Of a DNA stretch of 64,000 nucleotides, positions 41,338-50,152 are shown piece by piece. Within the stretch, counting starts at the first letter, position 1. The number at the start of each line of letters is the position of its first letter. The notes under the pieces were generated by a model. The model had not been told where the DNA came from. It ran no database searches and saw only the letters and a list, made by a program, of their open reading frames with translations. Source of the DNA: Clostridia bacterium (GTDB lineage Bacteria > Bacillota > Clostridia > Christensenellales > CAG-917); assembly GCA_900763875.1 (NCBI GenBank), contig CAAFLX010000021.1:62001-126000 (forward strand). The letters run 5' to 3'. The translations under genes and the position numbers were made by a program.

Positions 41338-43353
41338 ATGGACTACGTAAAGAGCAACATTGCAAATTTTTGCAAGAAAAACAAAGTCAATCTTATTTTT
41401 CTCGTGGTTTGCTTGCTGGTTATTTTCGTAAGCAGTTTCTGTGCTTCTTGCATTCAAGCGGACGGTTTCAAAGTGAACGTAACCGACCTTAGAAATGAGA
41501 AAAACACGGGGACTATCACAACAACGACTGTCGCAGCAGACGGCTCAACGGTTGAAACTCAAACCGCCGTCAAAGGCAAAGTGGTGTCGGGCATTTTGTT
41601 TGTTCCAAAGGACGCAAGCCCCGAAAACCCGCTGCCTGCAGTTGTGCTCACTCACGGCTATCTCAACAACCGTGAAATGCAACTTCAAAACGCAATCGAG
41701 CTTGCTCGCCGCGGCTTTATCGTGCTCACCGTTGACCGCGAAGGACACGGCAACTACAACAACAGCGGCAAGCAAAACGCTATGATGGCAACCAACGGCT
41801 TGTACGACTCTGCAAAGTATTTGTACAATCTCGACATAGTTGACAAATCCAAAATCGGTATCTCCGGACACTCTATGGGTGGCTACACCACAGCGGCAAC
41901 GCTTATGGCGGACAAGAACGTGGGCATCGTTTCTGCAGGTTTGATGCAGGCTTGGAGCTCGTTTATGGGCGCAGGCGCAAACGTGTCGGTGGGATTCCTC
42001 AAAGCAAAAGACGATGAATTCTTCTTCTCAACAATGGAAAACGGCGGCACGCTCCCAAGAGATTTTCTCTCCACCACAACCGCAAAGAAATTCCTCGGTC
42101 TAACGGCTGAAGACACAATCGTCAACAAAGGCATCTACAAACAAACCGCAACGGGCGCGGAACTCATCACCCCCGCAGGCGGTCAAGCAGTGGACGGAAC
42201 TTTCCGCGCAATATACGAAATCGCAGGCGTGCACCCGCAAAACCACGAGTCCGTGGAAGGCGCAAATGCGGTGGTCAACTTCTTCTACAACGCATTCGGC
42301 ACGCCGAACGGACACAAATATATTGCCGAAAGCAAACAAACCTGGTGGCTCAAAGAAGCATTCTCGCTCCTTGGACTTATTGCAGTCATCACGATGATAT
42401 TCCCCCTCATCGGCCTTCTTCTCAAGACAAGATTCTTCAAATCAATCTCCGTTGGCGAGCAAGTGGCAAACGAGAACGGCGAAATGGTGTGGGTTGGCAA
42501 CAAGCCTATTGAACCGACTCCCCTCCACGGCGTGCAAAAGCATTTGACCTACTGGATCGGCGCATTGGCGGTGGCAATCTTCTCGGGACTGACAATTCAT
42601 CCCATCTGCACCAAGTTTGGCGGCAAATTCTTCCCCAACACTCAACTTTATCCGCAAGACACGACCAACTGGGTGTGCGTATGGGCAGTCTGCACCGCTC
42701 TGTTCGCTCTTGCAACGGTGCTGTTCCTGTGGGCAATCAACGGCATTGTCAATCGTTTCAGATACAAAGAAGAAGCAAGCAGCCACACCGAAAATCCCTT
42801 TGCCCCCGCAAGAGTGCAAACCGGCATAACCGGTCTTGCAAAGACGTTGTTGCTTGGCATAATCGCAGTCGCAAGCGTGTATATCGTCACCTATATTAAC
42901 TGGCAAGCATGGACGGTGGACTTCAGAATTTGGACGCTCGCCATCAAGGTGTTCAACATCGAAATGCTGCCCACAATGATGAGATACGCTCTGTTCTTCG
43001 GCATATTCTTCAGCGTCAGCGCAATCTTCAACGAGGGATTCCGCGCAAAGAACCTTCCCGAATGGGCAACAATTCTCATCAACGTATTCTTCAACATCTT
43101 CGGAGTCCTTTTGATGATTGCAATCCAATACGGCACGTTTACAACGACAGGCGTATTGTGGCAAAAAGATATGGCTCTCGGATACATCGTGCTTATCCCC
43201 ATGGTGCCCATTCTTGCAATCTCAACCGTCATCTCAAGAAGAATGACCGCAAAGACCGGCAACGTCTGGCTAGGAGCTGTGATCAACACGTTGCTCTTCA
43301 CCATGATGACTTGCGCCAACACCGCAGCGTCCTTTGCATACGTACTTGGCTAA
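41338..43353 (+). CDS. Alpha/beta hydrolase fused to polytopic membrane domain
   Basis: A 671-residue membrane protein. One N-terminal membrane segment (about residues 17-38) precedes an extracytoplasmic alpha/beta-hydrolase domain (about 70-340). Its oxyanion region is VVLTHGYLNNREMQ, the nucleophile elbow is GISGHSMGGYT, and a late histidine in GVHPQNHESV could complete the triad. From about residue 345 there are eight or nine membrane helices. The substrate is unknown; acyl esters or peptides at the membrane are plausible. AAAGGAG precedes the ATG. It is divergent from the PocR/AraC gene, its probable regulator. Confidence 0.83.
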   Translation: MDYVKSNIANFCKKNKVNLIFLVVCLLVIFVSSFCASCIQADGFKVNVTDLRNEKNTGTITTTTVAADGSTVETQTAVKGKVVSGILFVPKDASPENPLPAVVLTHGYLNNREMQLQNAIELARRGFIVLTVDREGHGNYNNSGKQNAMMATNGLYDSAKYLYNLDIVDKSKIGISGHSMGGYTTAATLMADKNVGIVSAGLMQAWSSFMGAGANVSVGFLKAKDDEFFFSTMENGGTLPRDFLSTTTAKKFLGLTAEDTIVNKGIYKQTATGAELITPAGGQAVDGTFRAIYEIAGVHPQNHESVEGANAVVNFFYNAFGTPNGHKYIAESKQTWWLKEAFSLLGLIAVITMIFPLIGLLLKTRFFKSISVGEQVANENGEMVWVGNKPIEPTPLHGVQKHLTYWIGALAVAIFSGLTIHPICTKFGGKFFPNTQLYPQDTTNWVCVWAVCTALFALATVLFLWAINGIVNRFRYKEEASSHTENPFAPARVQTGITGLAKTLLLGIIAVASVYIVTYINWQAWTVDFRIWTLAIKVFNIEMLPTMMRYALFFGIFFSVSAIFNEGFRAKNLPEWATILINVFFNIFGVLLMIAIQYGTFTTTGVLWQKDMALGYIVLIPMVPILAISTVISRRMTAKTGNVWLGAVINTLLFTMMTCANTAASFAYVLG

Positions 43354-43390
43354 TTATCTCCCTCCTTATTTAACTGATATAGTTGCCAAA

Positions 43391-43510
43391 ACCAGAAAAA
43401 AAGACAAGTCGAACCCCGTTCGACTTGTCTTTTTATTGTATCAAATCAAGGATTTTGCACGATTGCAAATCGTGCCCTTGCATTGCAACGCGAACCCCTC
43501 GGTCGCGGAC
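43391..43510 (+). repeat. Family B element, partial third copy
   Basis: It matches the minus-strand sequence of tmRNA unit 1 in order: ACCAGAAAAAA, the hairpin ACAAGTCGAAC/GTTCGACTTGT, GGATTTTGCACGATT, ATCGTGCC, TTGCNTTGCAACGCGAACCCC. It lacks the tmRNA-derived right end. It is oriented with the upstream gene, as at tmRNA. Confidence 0.7.
43396..43434 (+). terminator. Terminator of hydrolase-membrane gene
   Basis: AAAAAGACAAGTCGAAC and GTTCGACTTGTCTTTTT arms. The same hairpin is part of the tmRNA-associated element. Confidence 0.85.
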
Positions 43511-43613
43511 GACAATTATCGTTGAAAACTATATTAATGATATTGATTTGTGAAGTTGCAAATTTCCGCTTTATAACAATATCCTAGTTGTTAATTTTTA
43601 TTTAATAAAAACT

Positions 43614-43641
43614 AAAAACCGCGCATCTAACGCGGTTGTTT
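43614..43641 (-). terminator. CCGCG-type terminator, copy 4
   Basis: AAAAACCGCG-catctaa-CGCGGTTGTTT just beyond the end of the O-antigen-ligase-like gene. Confidence 0.65.
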
Positions 43642-43662
43642 GGGTTTTGTGGTTGTGAAAAT

Positions 43663-45183
43663 TTAGATATTATCGGATATTCCGTCGGGATATTCGTCGG
43701 GTTGCGGCTCGCGCAAGTATTCGTCGGAAGGTAGTTTTTTGACAAAGAGGCGTGCGGCAAGATGTTTGAAAAAGTCGAGCATATCCGCAAACGGATTGCG
43801 ACCGCCAAAGGCTCGGCACTTTGCGTCGGGCAGATCGATTTCAACTGCAAACGTCATAATCAAGAGCATTATGAAGAACGTCGGGCCGAAGAAGTTGGTG
43901 TCAATCATTCCGTAGGCGTCAAACAATACGGTTGCGCAAAGCAACATAACTGCGGCAGGTTTTTTGCGGCTTTCAAAGAAAGTGCGATAGCGGAAGAAAT
44001 AGAAAAATGCAAAGCCTATCGCGCCCGTTATACCCATTGTGGCGAGGATTTGCAGTGCGGTTGAGTGATACCAATACGGCGTATAATTGTTGTGCGCCAT
44101 ATCGCCGAGGCGGTAGTCCCACCCCGAGCCGAAAATCGGCCATTTTTTGAAGACTCCGATAGCCTCGGGATAGAGCCACTCCGTCCTACCGCTACTGTCC
44201 AACCCTTTACCGAGGAATGTCGAAACGATTTTGCCGACGTATTCGCCATAGAGCGCGCTCACAAGCACGACAACGCCCAAAATCACGCTCAAAGTTACGC
44301 CGAAAAGGATTTTGTTTTCAGACTTTGCCATAACGTAGAGGCACATTGCAGGCATTGCGATTGTGGTGAACAGAATCGCGCCTCGACAGCCCGTGGCAAT
44401 GATAAGCAAGTATTCGAGCACCGCCATAAACGCAAACAGCGGCGTTGCCTTGTTCTTCTTGATACAAAAATAGAGAGAGGCAGGAATCGTCATACTCAAA
44501 ACGGGCGCGACGTTGTTCGGGCCTGCCCAGCCTAGCGCGATATTTTTTGCGAGCATTGCGCCGACAATCTCGTCAACGCTGTCGAAAGTTGAGAAATACA
44601 CAACCATTTGCGCGCAAATCACGACGCCCATCGCAAACAGCACTTTAAGAATGTATTCCGCCATTTCCTTTCTGTCGCGCTCGTCCTGCGTAACGACGAA
44701 AAAGGAGTAGAAAACCCCTGCCACGACTATGAGCGCGAGTGCGGTCACAATGACAATCGGATTTTCCGTCGGAGAGCCTGCTCCGCCGAGCGCAAATGGT
44801 ATAAACAGCGCAATAAGCGAGCAATGAAAGCCTTTTATTCGTCTTGGCGAAAGGAGCGTAAAATCACGCTTGTAGCGCACTAGATTGAATATTGCGCCCA
44901 CAAGCAACACCACAACAAGGGATAACAACCAAGCAAAATCGTCAAGGCGGTGGCGATTGGAGCGTATGATGAGCGTAAACATCATCACAACGCACAACAC
45001 CTGCTTTGTGCCTTTACCGAAGAAAAGCGGTATTATGGCAAGGAGTACGAGCACGGCAAGCATTGCCGCCCACACGTCAAAACACCAGCCTATAAGCACG
45101 ATAACGGCGGACAAAAATATGAAATAATCCGATTGAATGAAACGATTTGCTCCATTCAACGTCTTTTGCAATTTATCTCTCAT
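43663..45183 (-). CDS. O-antigen ligase/polymerase-like membrane protein
   Basis: A 506-residue protein with ten or more membrane helices and a large loop before the last helices. It carries the Wzy_C/WaaL-like pattern (SGRTEWLYPEAIGVFKKWPI, then GSGWDYRLGDMAHNNY with the conserved arginine and histidine). Such proteins ligate or polymerise surface glycans on undecaprenyl carriers. The open frame runs 63 codons further upstream, but that part overlaps the promoter. The ATG at 45183 has AAGAAG before it and starts just ahead of the first helix. No glycan gene lies alongside. Confidence 0.78.
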   Translation of the reverse strand: MRDKLQKTLNGANRFIQSDYFIFLSAVIVLIGWCFDVWAAMLAVLVLLAIIPLFFGKGTKQVLCVVMMFTLIIRSNRHRLDDFAWLLSLVVVLLVGAIFNLVRYKRDFTLLSPRRIKGFHCSLIALFIPFALGGAGSPTENPIVIVTALALIVVAGVFYSFFVVTQDERDRKEMAEYILKVLFAMGVVICAQMVVYFSTFDSVDEIVGAMLAKNIALGWAGPNNVAPVLSMTIPASLYFCIKKNKATPLFAFMAVLEYLLIIATGCRGAILFTTIAMPAMCLYVMAKSENKILFGVTLSVILGVVVLVSALYGEYVGKIVSTFLGKGLDSSGRTEWLYPEAIGVFKKWPIFGSGWDYRLGDMAHNNYTPYWYHSTALQILATMGITGAIGFAFFYFFRYRTFFESRKKPAAVMLLCATVLFDAYGMIDTNFFGPTFFIMLLIMTFAVEIDLPDAKCRAFGGRNPFADMLDFFKHLAARLFVKKLPSDEYLREPQPDEYPDGISDNI

Positions 45184-45316
45184 AATTATCTTCTTTGGTA
45201 CAATCCTATGTTTTTGAGCTGCGCCTAGTGAGCAAGCGGCAATTTGCAGTCGCATAACACGCAAAAGCAATGCGCACAACTCGTATTCGGCACGGTTTTT
45301 ATCCCTAATAAAAGTT

Positions 45317-45345
45317 AGTATATCACCTTTATGCGAGCGTGTCAA
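45317..45345 (-). promoter_or_regulatory. Promoter of O-antigen-ligase-like gene
   Basis: TTGACA, 17 bases and TATACT on the minus strand. The spacer end (CATAAAGGTGA) is nearly the same as in the addB promoter. Confidence 0.8.
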
Positions 45346-45394
45346 TTCAGCCCAAAAGCGCAACGTCGCCACTCATAGTATGCCTCAAATAGAG

Positions 45395-45421
45395 AAAAAC
45401 CGCATATCCAACGCGGTTTTT
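45395..45421 (-). terminator. CCGCG-type terminator, copy 5
   Basis: AAAAACCGC-atatccaac-GCGGTTTTT past the M20 peptidase gene. Confidence 0.75.
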
Positions 45422-45458
45422 CATACAATTCGGTTATTTCCGTTCAAATTCTTTCCCG

Positions 45459-46868
45459 TCAGTTGTTCATAACTTCGAGGCATTGCGCAAAGAATTGCGT
45501 TGCCTTTTCCATTGCGTCGATGCTCACGCGCTCGTTGATTGCGTGAATACGCTTTTGGTCGTCAAGCGTCATAAGGAACGGTGTAAAGCGATAGATATTG
45601 TCGCACACGTCGCCGTAGTAGCGGCTATCGCTGTTGGCAATAAACATATACGGCGCAGTGACCATAGTCGGGAAAATTTGCTTGATTGCAACGTTCAAAT
45701 CCCGCCACGGCTTGACGTCGATAGGCGAAACAGCGGTTGCCTCAGTGCCCTTGCCGTGCCGCTCGACTTTGACGTTCTTTCCAAGCAGTTTTTGGGTGTA
45801 GGCAAGCACTTCGTCAATCGTCACGCCGGTGATTATGCGTGTGTTGATGTTTGCGGTGACCTTGGGCGGTATGACGTTTTCGGCATCGCTGCCGTGCAGC
45901 ATAGTTTGTGCAAAAGTCGTTGATATGAGCGAGTTTGTGAGCGGAATCTTTTTGAACACGAATTTGAGGAGCGGACTTAAAATATCCCTGTTCACAAGCA
46001 CGAATCGCAAGGGAAATTTGACGTGAGGCGCAAGCAGTTTGAAGGTTTGCTTGGTTGCAGGCGTCCACTTGCTCGGCATCGGGTGCTTGTCGAGCTTGAT
46101 GAGAGCCTTGCCCAAAATCGCCGCCGCAGAGGGCTTTGATGGGTTGGACGCGTGTCCGCCGGCCTTGTCCACCGTGAGCGTCATATTCATATTGCCCTTT
46201 TCGCAAGTTGCGATAAGTCCAAAAAGTTTGTCCTCGCCAATCATCTTGCCGTCAATAATCGTGCCGCCCTCGTCAATGATGTATTCAAGGCGAATATTTT
46301 GATTTTTGAACCACTCGCAAATATGCGCCGCACCCTCCTCCGTCCACGCCTCTTCGTCGTGACCGAAACAAAAATAAACGTCGCGCTCGGGTTGCCAGCC
46401 TTCCGAAAGGAGTTTTTCCGCCGCTTCGAGAAGGGATATCATCGTCCCTTTCATATCCTGCGTGCCGCGCCCCCATACGAATTGATCGTCAATAGTGCCG
46501 CCAAACGGATCGCAGTCCCAACCCTCTTTTGGAGCGGGCACGACGTCTTGGTGCGCCAAGAACGCCCCGGGCAACAGCGACGAATCCTTGCCTTCGATGC
46601 GATAAACGAGGCTATACGAGTTTACAACCGTCTTTTGCGCTCGCTCGTGCAAGAGCGGATAGGTTTTCTCAAGCCACGCGTGATACTCCAAAAACGGCTT
46701 ATCCAAGCCCTCGAACTCACCCACCATAGATACGGTTGGAATTTGCACTGCCTCCGACAGGTGCTTTGCAATCGCGCTCTTGTCAAACTGTCTTGCCTTA
46801 AACTCGCCGGCGTCGATTTCTTTTGGCTTGCACAAAAGCGTGCGAATCAACATCGTTGTAAGCAACAT
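45459..46868 (-). CDS. M20-family metallopeptidase (carboxypeptidase/dipeptidase)
   Basis: A 469-residue di-zinc M20 hydrolase, closest in layout to the CPS1/PM20D1 branch. Metal and catalytic motifs are in order: AFLAHQDVVPAP (His, Asp), GRGTQDMKGTMIS (bridging Asp), CFGHDEEAWTEEGAA (catalytic Glu pair), IDEGG and a C-terminal histidine in RIHAINERV. The lid domain lies at about residues 215-365. There is no clear signal peptide, although the first residues are hydrophobic. It would trim peptides or N-acyl amino acids. AGGAGA precedes the ATG, and it is a single-gene unit. Confidence 0.9.
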   Translation of the reverse strand: MLLTTMLIRTLLCKPKEIDAGEFKARQFDKSAIAKHLSEAVQIPTVSMVGEFEGLDKPFLEYHAWLEKTYPLLHERAQKTVVNSYSLVYRIEGKDSSLLPGAFLAHQDVVPAPKEGWDCDPFGGTIDDQFVWGRGTQDMKGTMISLLEAAEKLLSEGWQPERDVYFCFGHDEEAWTEEGAAHICEWFKNQNIRLEYIIDEGGTIIDGKMIGEDKLFGLIATCEKGNMNMTLTVDKAGGHASNPSKPSAAAILGKALIKLDKHPMPSKWTPATKQTFKLLAPHVKFPLRFVLVNRDILSPLLKFVFKKIPLTNSLISTTFAQTMLHGSDAENVIPPKVTANINTRIITGVTIDEVLAYTQKLLGKNVKVERHGKGTEATAVSPIDVKPWRDLNVAIKQIFPTMVTAPYMFIANSDSRYYGDVCDNIYRFTPFLMTLDDQKRIHAINERVSIDAMEKATQFFAQCLEVMNN

Positions 46869-46897
46869 ATGGAATCTCCTAACAATTAGATATAAAT

Positions 46898-46926
46898 ATT
46901 ATAATCTTTGCACACGCATTTTGCAA
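46898..46926 (-). promoter_or_regulatory. Promoter of M20 peptidase gene
   Basis: TTGCAA, 17 bases and TATAAT on the minus strand, about 30 bases before the start. Confidence 0.8.
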
Positions 46927-47277
46927 GACCGCAAAATTCTTTTAACCTATTACGCAAAGAATACGTTTCGTGTTGTCACGCCTACATTTGTCGCCTCAAA
47001 GTACGTTTCGTGTTGTCTTGCTTATCCAAATGAAAAAGCCACTGCGTACAGTGGCTTTATTTTCATTTGGCTTATCAACAATCCTTCGCTTACGCTCTCG
47101 GATTCTTGATGTTCGCTTGCGCTGCTGCTTTTGTCGATACGAAACTCCGTTTCGTGTCGTGCCGTCTTGGCATGCTGTTTGAAAACAGCGGCAAGCAACC
47201 TCATTGGCACACGTTAAAAGCGGTCACCCTATCGGGCAACCGCTTTCATTGTTGTGTTTGAAATCAATTTGCAGAAA
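46927..47277 (-). repeat. ppdK 3'-end duplication with hairpin array
   Basis: Behind ppdK (minus strand) come a terminator (47218-47246), hairpins such as GCTGTTTtcAAACAGC and CACGAAAC...GTTTCGT, then at 47100-47128 a second copy (28 of 29 bases) of the ppdK end at 47288-47316. An inverse of its last bases follows, then another terminator-like hairpin (CCAAATGAAAA around CCACTGTACGCAGTGG). ACGAAACGTA also occurs twice near 46967 and 47000. No gene is present. Confidence 0.75.
47218..47246 (-). terminator. Terminator of ppdK
   Basis: AAAGCGGTTGCCC and GGGTGACCGCTTTT arms on the minus strand. Confidence 0.8.
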
Positions 47278-49923
47278 TTACTTTCTAGGATTCTTGATGT
47301 TTGCTTGCGCTGCTGCAAGACGTGCGATGGGCACACGGAAGGGAGAGCAAGACACATAGTCAAGACCGATTTCGTGGCAGAACTCGATGGAGGAAGGATC
47401 GCCGCCGTGCTCGCCGCAGATACCGCAGTGCAAATGGCTGTTTGCGCCTCTGCCGAGGGTGACTGCCATCTTCATGAGCTTGCCGACGCCGACTGTGTCG
47501 AGACGTGCGAACGGATCGGACTCATAAATCTTTGCTTGATAGTAGCTGGGCAAGAACTTGCCTGCGTCGTCACGGCTGAAGCCGAACGTCATTTGAGTGA
47601 GGTCGTTTGTACCAAAGCAGAAGAAGTCTGCCTCGGTTGCGATTTCGTCTGCTGTGAGAGCCGCTCTGGGGATCTCGATCATCGTGCCGACTTCGTATTT
47701 GAGGTCAACGCCGCTTTCCTTGATGACTGCGTCAGCGGTTTCAACGACGGTCTTCTTGCAGAACTTCAACTCCTTGTATTCGCCAACGAGCGGAATCATG
47801 ATTTCGGGCATAACGGTCCAATCGGGATGACGTTTTTGGACGTTGATAGCCGCCTTGATGACCGCCTTGGTTTGCATAACCGCGATTTCGGGATAAGTGA
47901 CTGCCAAGCGGCATCCTCTGTGTCCCATCATCGGGTTGAACTCATGCAAGCTGTCGCAGAGAATCTTGATTTCGGAAACGGTTTTGCCCTTTGCTTTTGC
48001 AAGAGCCTCGATGTCCTTCTCGTCGGTGGGAACAAACTCGTGGAGCGGCGGATCCAAGAAACGGATGGTGACAGGATTGCCTTGGAGAGCTTCCATAAGA
48101 CCTTCGAAGTCTGCTTGTTGCATAGGCTCGATTGCGTCGAGAGCTTTGACGCGCTCTTCAACGGTTTCGGAGCAAATCATCTCGCGGAATTTGTCAATTC
48201 TGCCCGGGCCGAAGAACATATGCTCTGTACGGACGAGGCCAATGCCTTGTGCGCCGAGTTCAGCGGCTCTTTGAGCGTCTTGGGGAGTGTCTGCGTTGGT
48301 GCGGACGCCAAGTGCTTTATACTTGTCTGCAAGTTTCATAATTCTTCCGAAGTAGCCGCTGTTGGGGTCTGCCGGAACGGTCTTGATGAGCGTATCGTAG
48401 ATGTTGCCCGTAGAGCCGTCGAGGGAGAGAGCGTCGCCTTCGCGGAAGATCTTGCCTGCAAGTTCAAAATATTTTTCATCTTCGTGCATCTTGATGTCGC
48501 CGCAACCGGAAACACAGCAAGTGCCCATGCCGCGAGCAACAACCGCCGCGTGAGAGGTTTGACCGCCGCGAACGGTGAGGATGCCTTGTGCATACTTCAT
48601 ACCCTCGATATCTTCGGGAGAAGTTTCAAGTCTGACGAGGACGACTTTCTTGCCTGCCTTGCCTTCCTTGACAGCGTCTTCTGCGGTGAACACGATTGTG
48701 CCTGCAGCTGCGCCGGGAGATGCTGCAATACCCTTGCCGACAACGTTTGCCTTGTCTGCCTCTTTGAGTGCTTTTGCGTCAAATTGCGGGTGGAGCAACA
48801 TATCGAGAGTCTTTGCGTCGATTTGCAAAAGAGCCTCTTGCTCGGTGATCATACCCTCGTCGATGAGGTCGCAAGCAATGCGGATTGCAGCGGCTGCGGT
48901 ACGCTTGCCGTTTCTGGTTTGGAGCATATAGAGTTTCTTTTGTTGAATGGTGAACTCCATATCTTGCATATCTCTGTAGTGGTTTTCCAAAATCTTGCAA
49001 ACTTCTTGGAATTGTGCATAGACTTCGGGAAGAACTTCAGCCATTTGAGAGATAGGCATCGGGGTGCGGACGCCTGCGACGACGTCTTCGCCTTGAGCGT
49101 TCATAAGGAATTCGCCCATAAGACCGGGTTCGCCGGTTGCGGGGTTTCTTGTGAAAGCAACGCCTGTGCCGCAATCGTCACCCATATTGCCGAAAGCCAT
49201 CATTTGGACGTTGACTGCAGTACCCCAGCTGTAGGGGATGTCGTGGTCCATACGATAGATGTTTGCGCGGGGGTTGTCCCAGCTGCGGAAAACAGCCTTG
49301 ATAGCCTCGAAGAGTTGCTCCTTTGGATCGGACGGGAAGGGCTTGCCGATCTTTGCTTGGTACTCGGCTTTGAATTTGCCTGCGAGTTCCTTGAGGTCGT
49401 CTGCGGTGAGGTCAACGTCATAGGTGACGCCTTTTCTTTCTTTAAGCTCGTCGATGAGAGCCTCAAAGTACTTTTTGCCGACTTCCATAACAACGTCCGA
49501 AAACATTTGAATGAAACGTCTGTAGCAGTCCCAAGCCCATCTGGGGTTGCCGGATTTCTTTGCCAAAACTTCCACAACGTCGTCGTTGAGACCGAGGTTG
49601 AGGATTGTGTCCATCATACCGGGCATGGACGCTCTTGCGCCCGAACGAACGGAGACGAGAAGCGGATTCTCTTTGTCGCCGAATTTCATGCCGGCTTTCT
49701 CTTCGAGTTTGGAGATGTTCTCCATAATTTCCGCTTTGATGTCGTCGTTGATTTGTTTGCCGTCCTCATAATATTGAGTGCACGCTTCGGTCGTGATAGT
49801 GAAACCGTAAGGAACAGGAAGACCGATGTTGGTCATTTCTGCGAGGTTTGCGCCTTTGCCGCCGAGAAGTTCACGCATTTTTGCATTGCCTTCGGCAAAC
49901 TGATAAACGAATTTTTTGCCCAT
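47278..49923 (-). CDS. ppdK: Pyruvate, phosphate dikinase
   Basis: Interconverts pyruvate, ATP and phosphate with phosphoenolpyruvate, AMP and pyrophosphate; in anaerobes it serves glycolysis or gluconeogenesis. The 881-residue product begins MGKKFVYQFAEGNAKMRELL with an ATP-grasp domain. The swivelling phosphohistidine domain has GGQTSHAAVVARGMGTCCVSG, catalytic His near residue 457. The C-terminal PEP/pyruvate barrel ends with FGTNDLTQMTFGFSRDDAG and the active-site cysteine region SHLHCGICGEHGGDP. The length is typical. AGGAGG lies at good spacing. Confidence 0.97.
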   Translation of the reverse strand: MGKKFVYQFAEGNAKMRELLGGKGANLAEMTNIGLPVPYGFTITTEACTQYYEDGKQINDDIKAEIMENISKLEEKAGMKFGDKENPLLVSVRSGARASMPGMMDTILNLGLNDDVVEVLAKKSGNPRWAWDCYRRFIQMFSDVVMEVGKKYFEALIDELKERKGVTYDVDLTADDLKELAGKFKAEYQAKIGKPFPSDPKEQLFEAIKAVFRSWDNPRANIYRMDHDIPYSWGTAVNVQMMAFGNMGDDCGTGVAFTRNPATGEPGLMGEFLMNAQGEDVVAGVRTPMPISQMAEVLPEVYAQFQEVCKILENHYRDMQDMEFTIQQKKLYMLQTRNGKRTAAAAIRIACDLIDEGMITEQEALLQIDAKTLDMLLHPQFDAKALKEADKANVVGKGIAASPGAAAGTIVFTAEDAVKEGKAGKKVVLVRLETSPEDIEGMKYAQGILTVRGGQTSHAAVVARGMGTCCVSGCGDIKMHEDEKYFELAGKIFREGDALSLDGSTGNIYDTLIKTVPADPNSGYFGRIMKLADKYKALGVRTNADTPQDAQRAAELGAQGIGLVRTEHMFFGPGRIDKFREMICSETVEERVKALDAIEPMQQADFEGLMEALQGNPVTIRFLDPPLHEFVPTDEKDIEALAKAKGKTVSEIKILCDSLHEFNPMMGHRGCRLAVTYPEIAVMQTKAVIKAAINVQKRHPDWTVMPEIMIPLVGEYKELKFCKKTVVETADAVIKESGVDLKYEVGTMIEIPRAALTADEIATEADFFCFGTNDLTQMTFGFSRDDAGKFLPSYYQAKIYESDPFARLDTVGVGKLMKMAVTLGRGANSHLHCGICGEHGGDPSSIEFCHEIGLDYVSCSPFRVPIARLAAAQANIKNPRK

Positions 49924-49962
49924 TTAGAATTCCTCCTAAAAGATTTCTTTATATTCATTGAC

Positions 49963-49991
49963 ATCATAACAAAAACCGAAATTTTTTGCAA
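49963..49991 (-). promoter_or_regulatory. Promoter of ppdK
   Basis: TTGCAA, 17 bases and TATGAT on the minus strand. Confidence 0.7.
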
Positions 49992-50096
49992 GAAGATTTG
50001 CCATAAAAATATTATATTTGATAGTTGTTTAATATCTTTGTAATATCTTTTGTATAAATGACTGCGAAAATTTCTGCGTTTACTTTTCAAAATGTC

Positions 50097-50125
50097 TTGC
50101 GCGCGCCTCTTTTTTTTGCTACACT
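50097..50125 (+). promoter_or_regulatory. Promoter of corA
   Basis: TTGCGC, 17 bases and TACACT, about 27 bases before the ATG. Confidence 0.6.
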
Positions 50126-50152
50126 TTGTTTATAAAATCTTTTGAGGACAAA

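Larger units (their letters stand above)
43354..43662. other. Convergent intergenic region
   Basis: 309 bases between converging genes. It holds a strong terminator (43396-43434), a partial family-B element (to about 43510) and a CCGCG-type terminator (43614-43641). Confidence 0.6.

Noticed and set aside
47254..50043. 929-residue plus-strand open frame opposite ppdK
   Set aside because: It is the exact antisense of pyruvate phosphate dikinase. Composition is Cys/Val/His-rich as expected for a shadow, with no ribosome site or recognisable domain.
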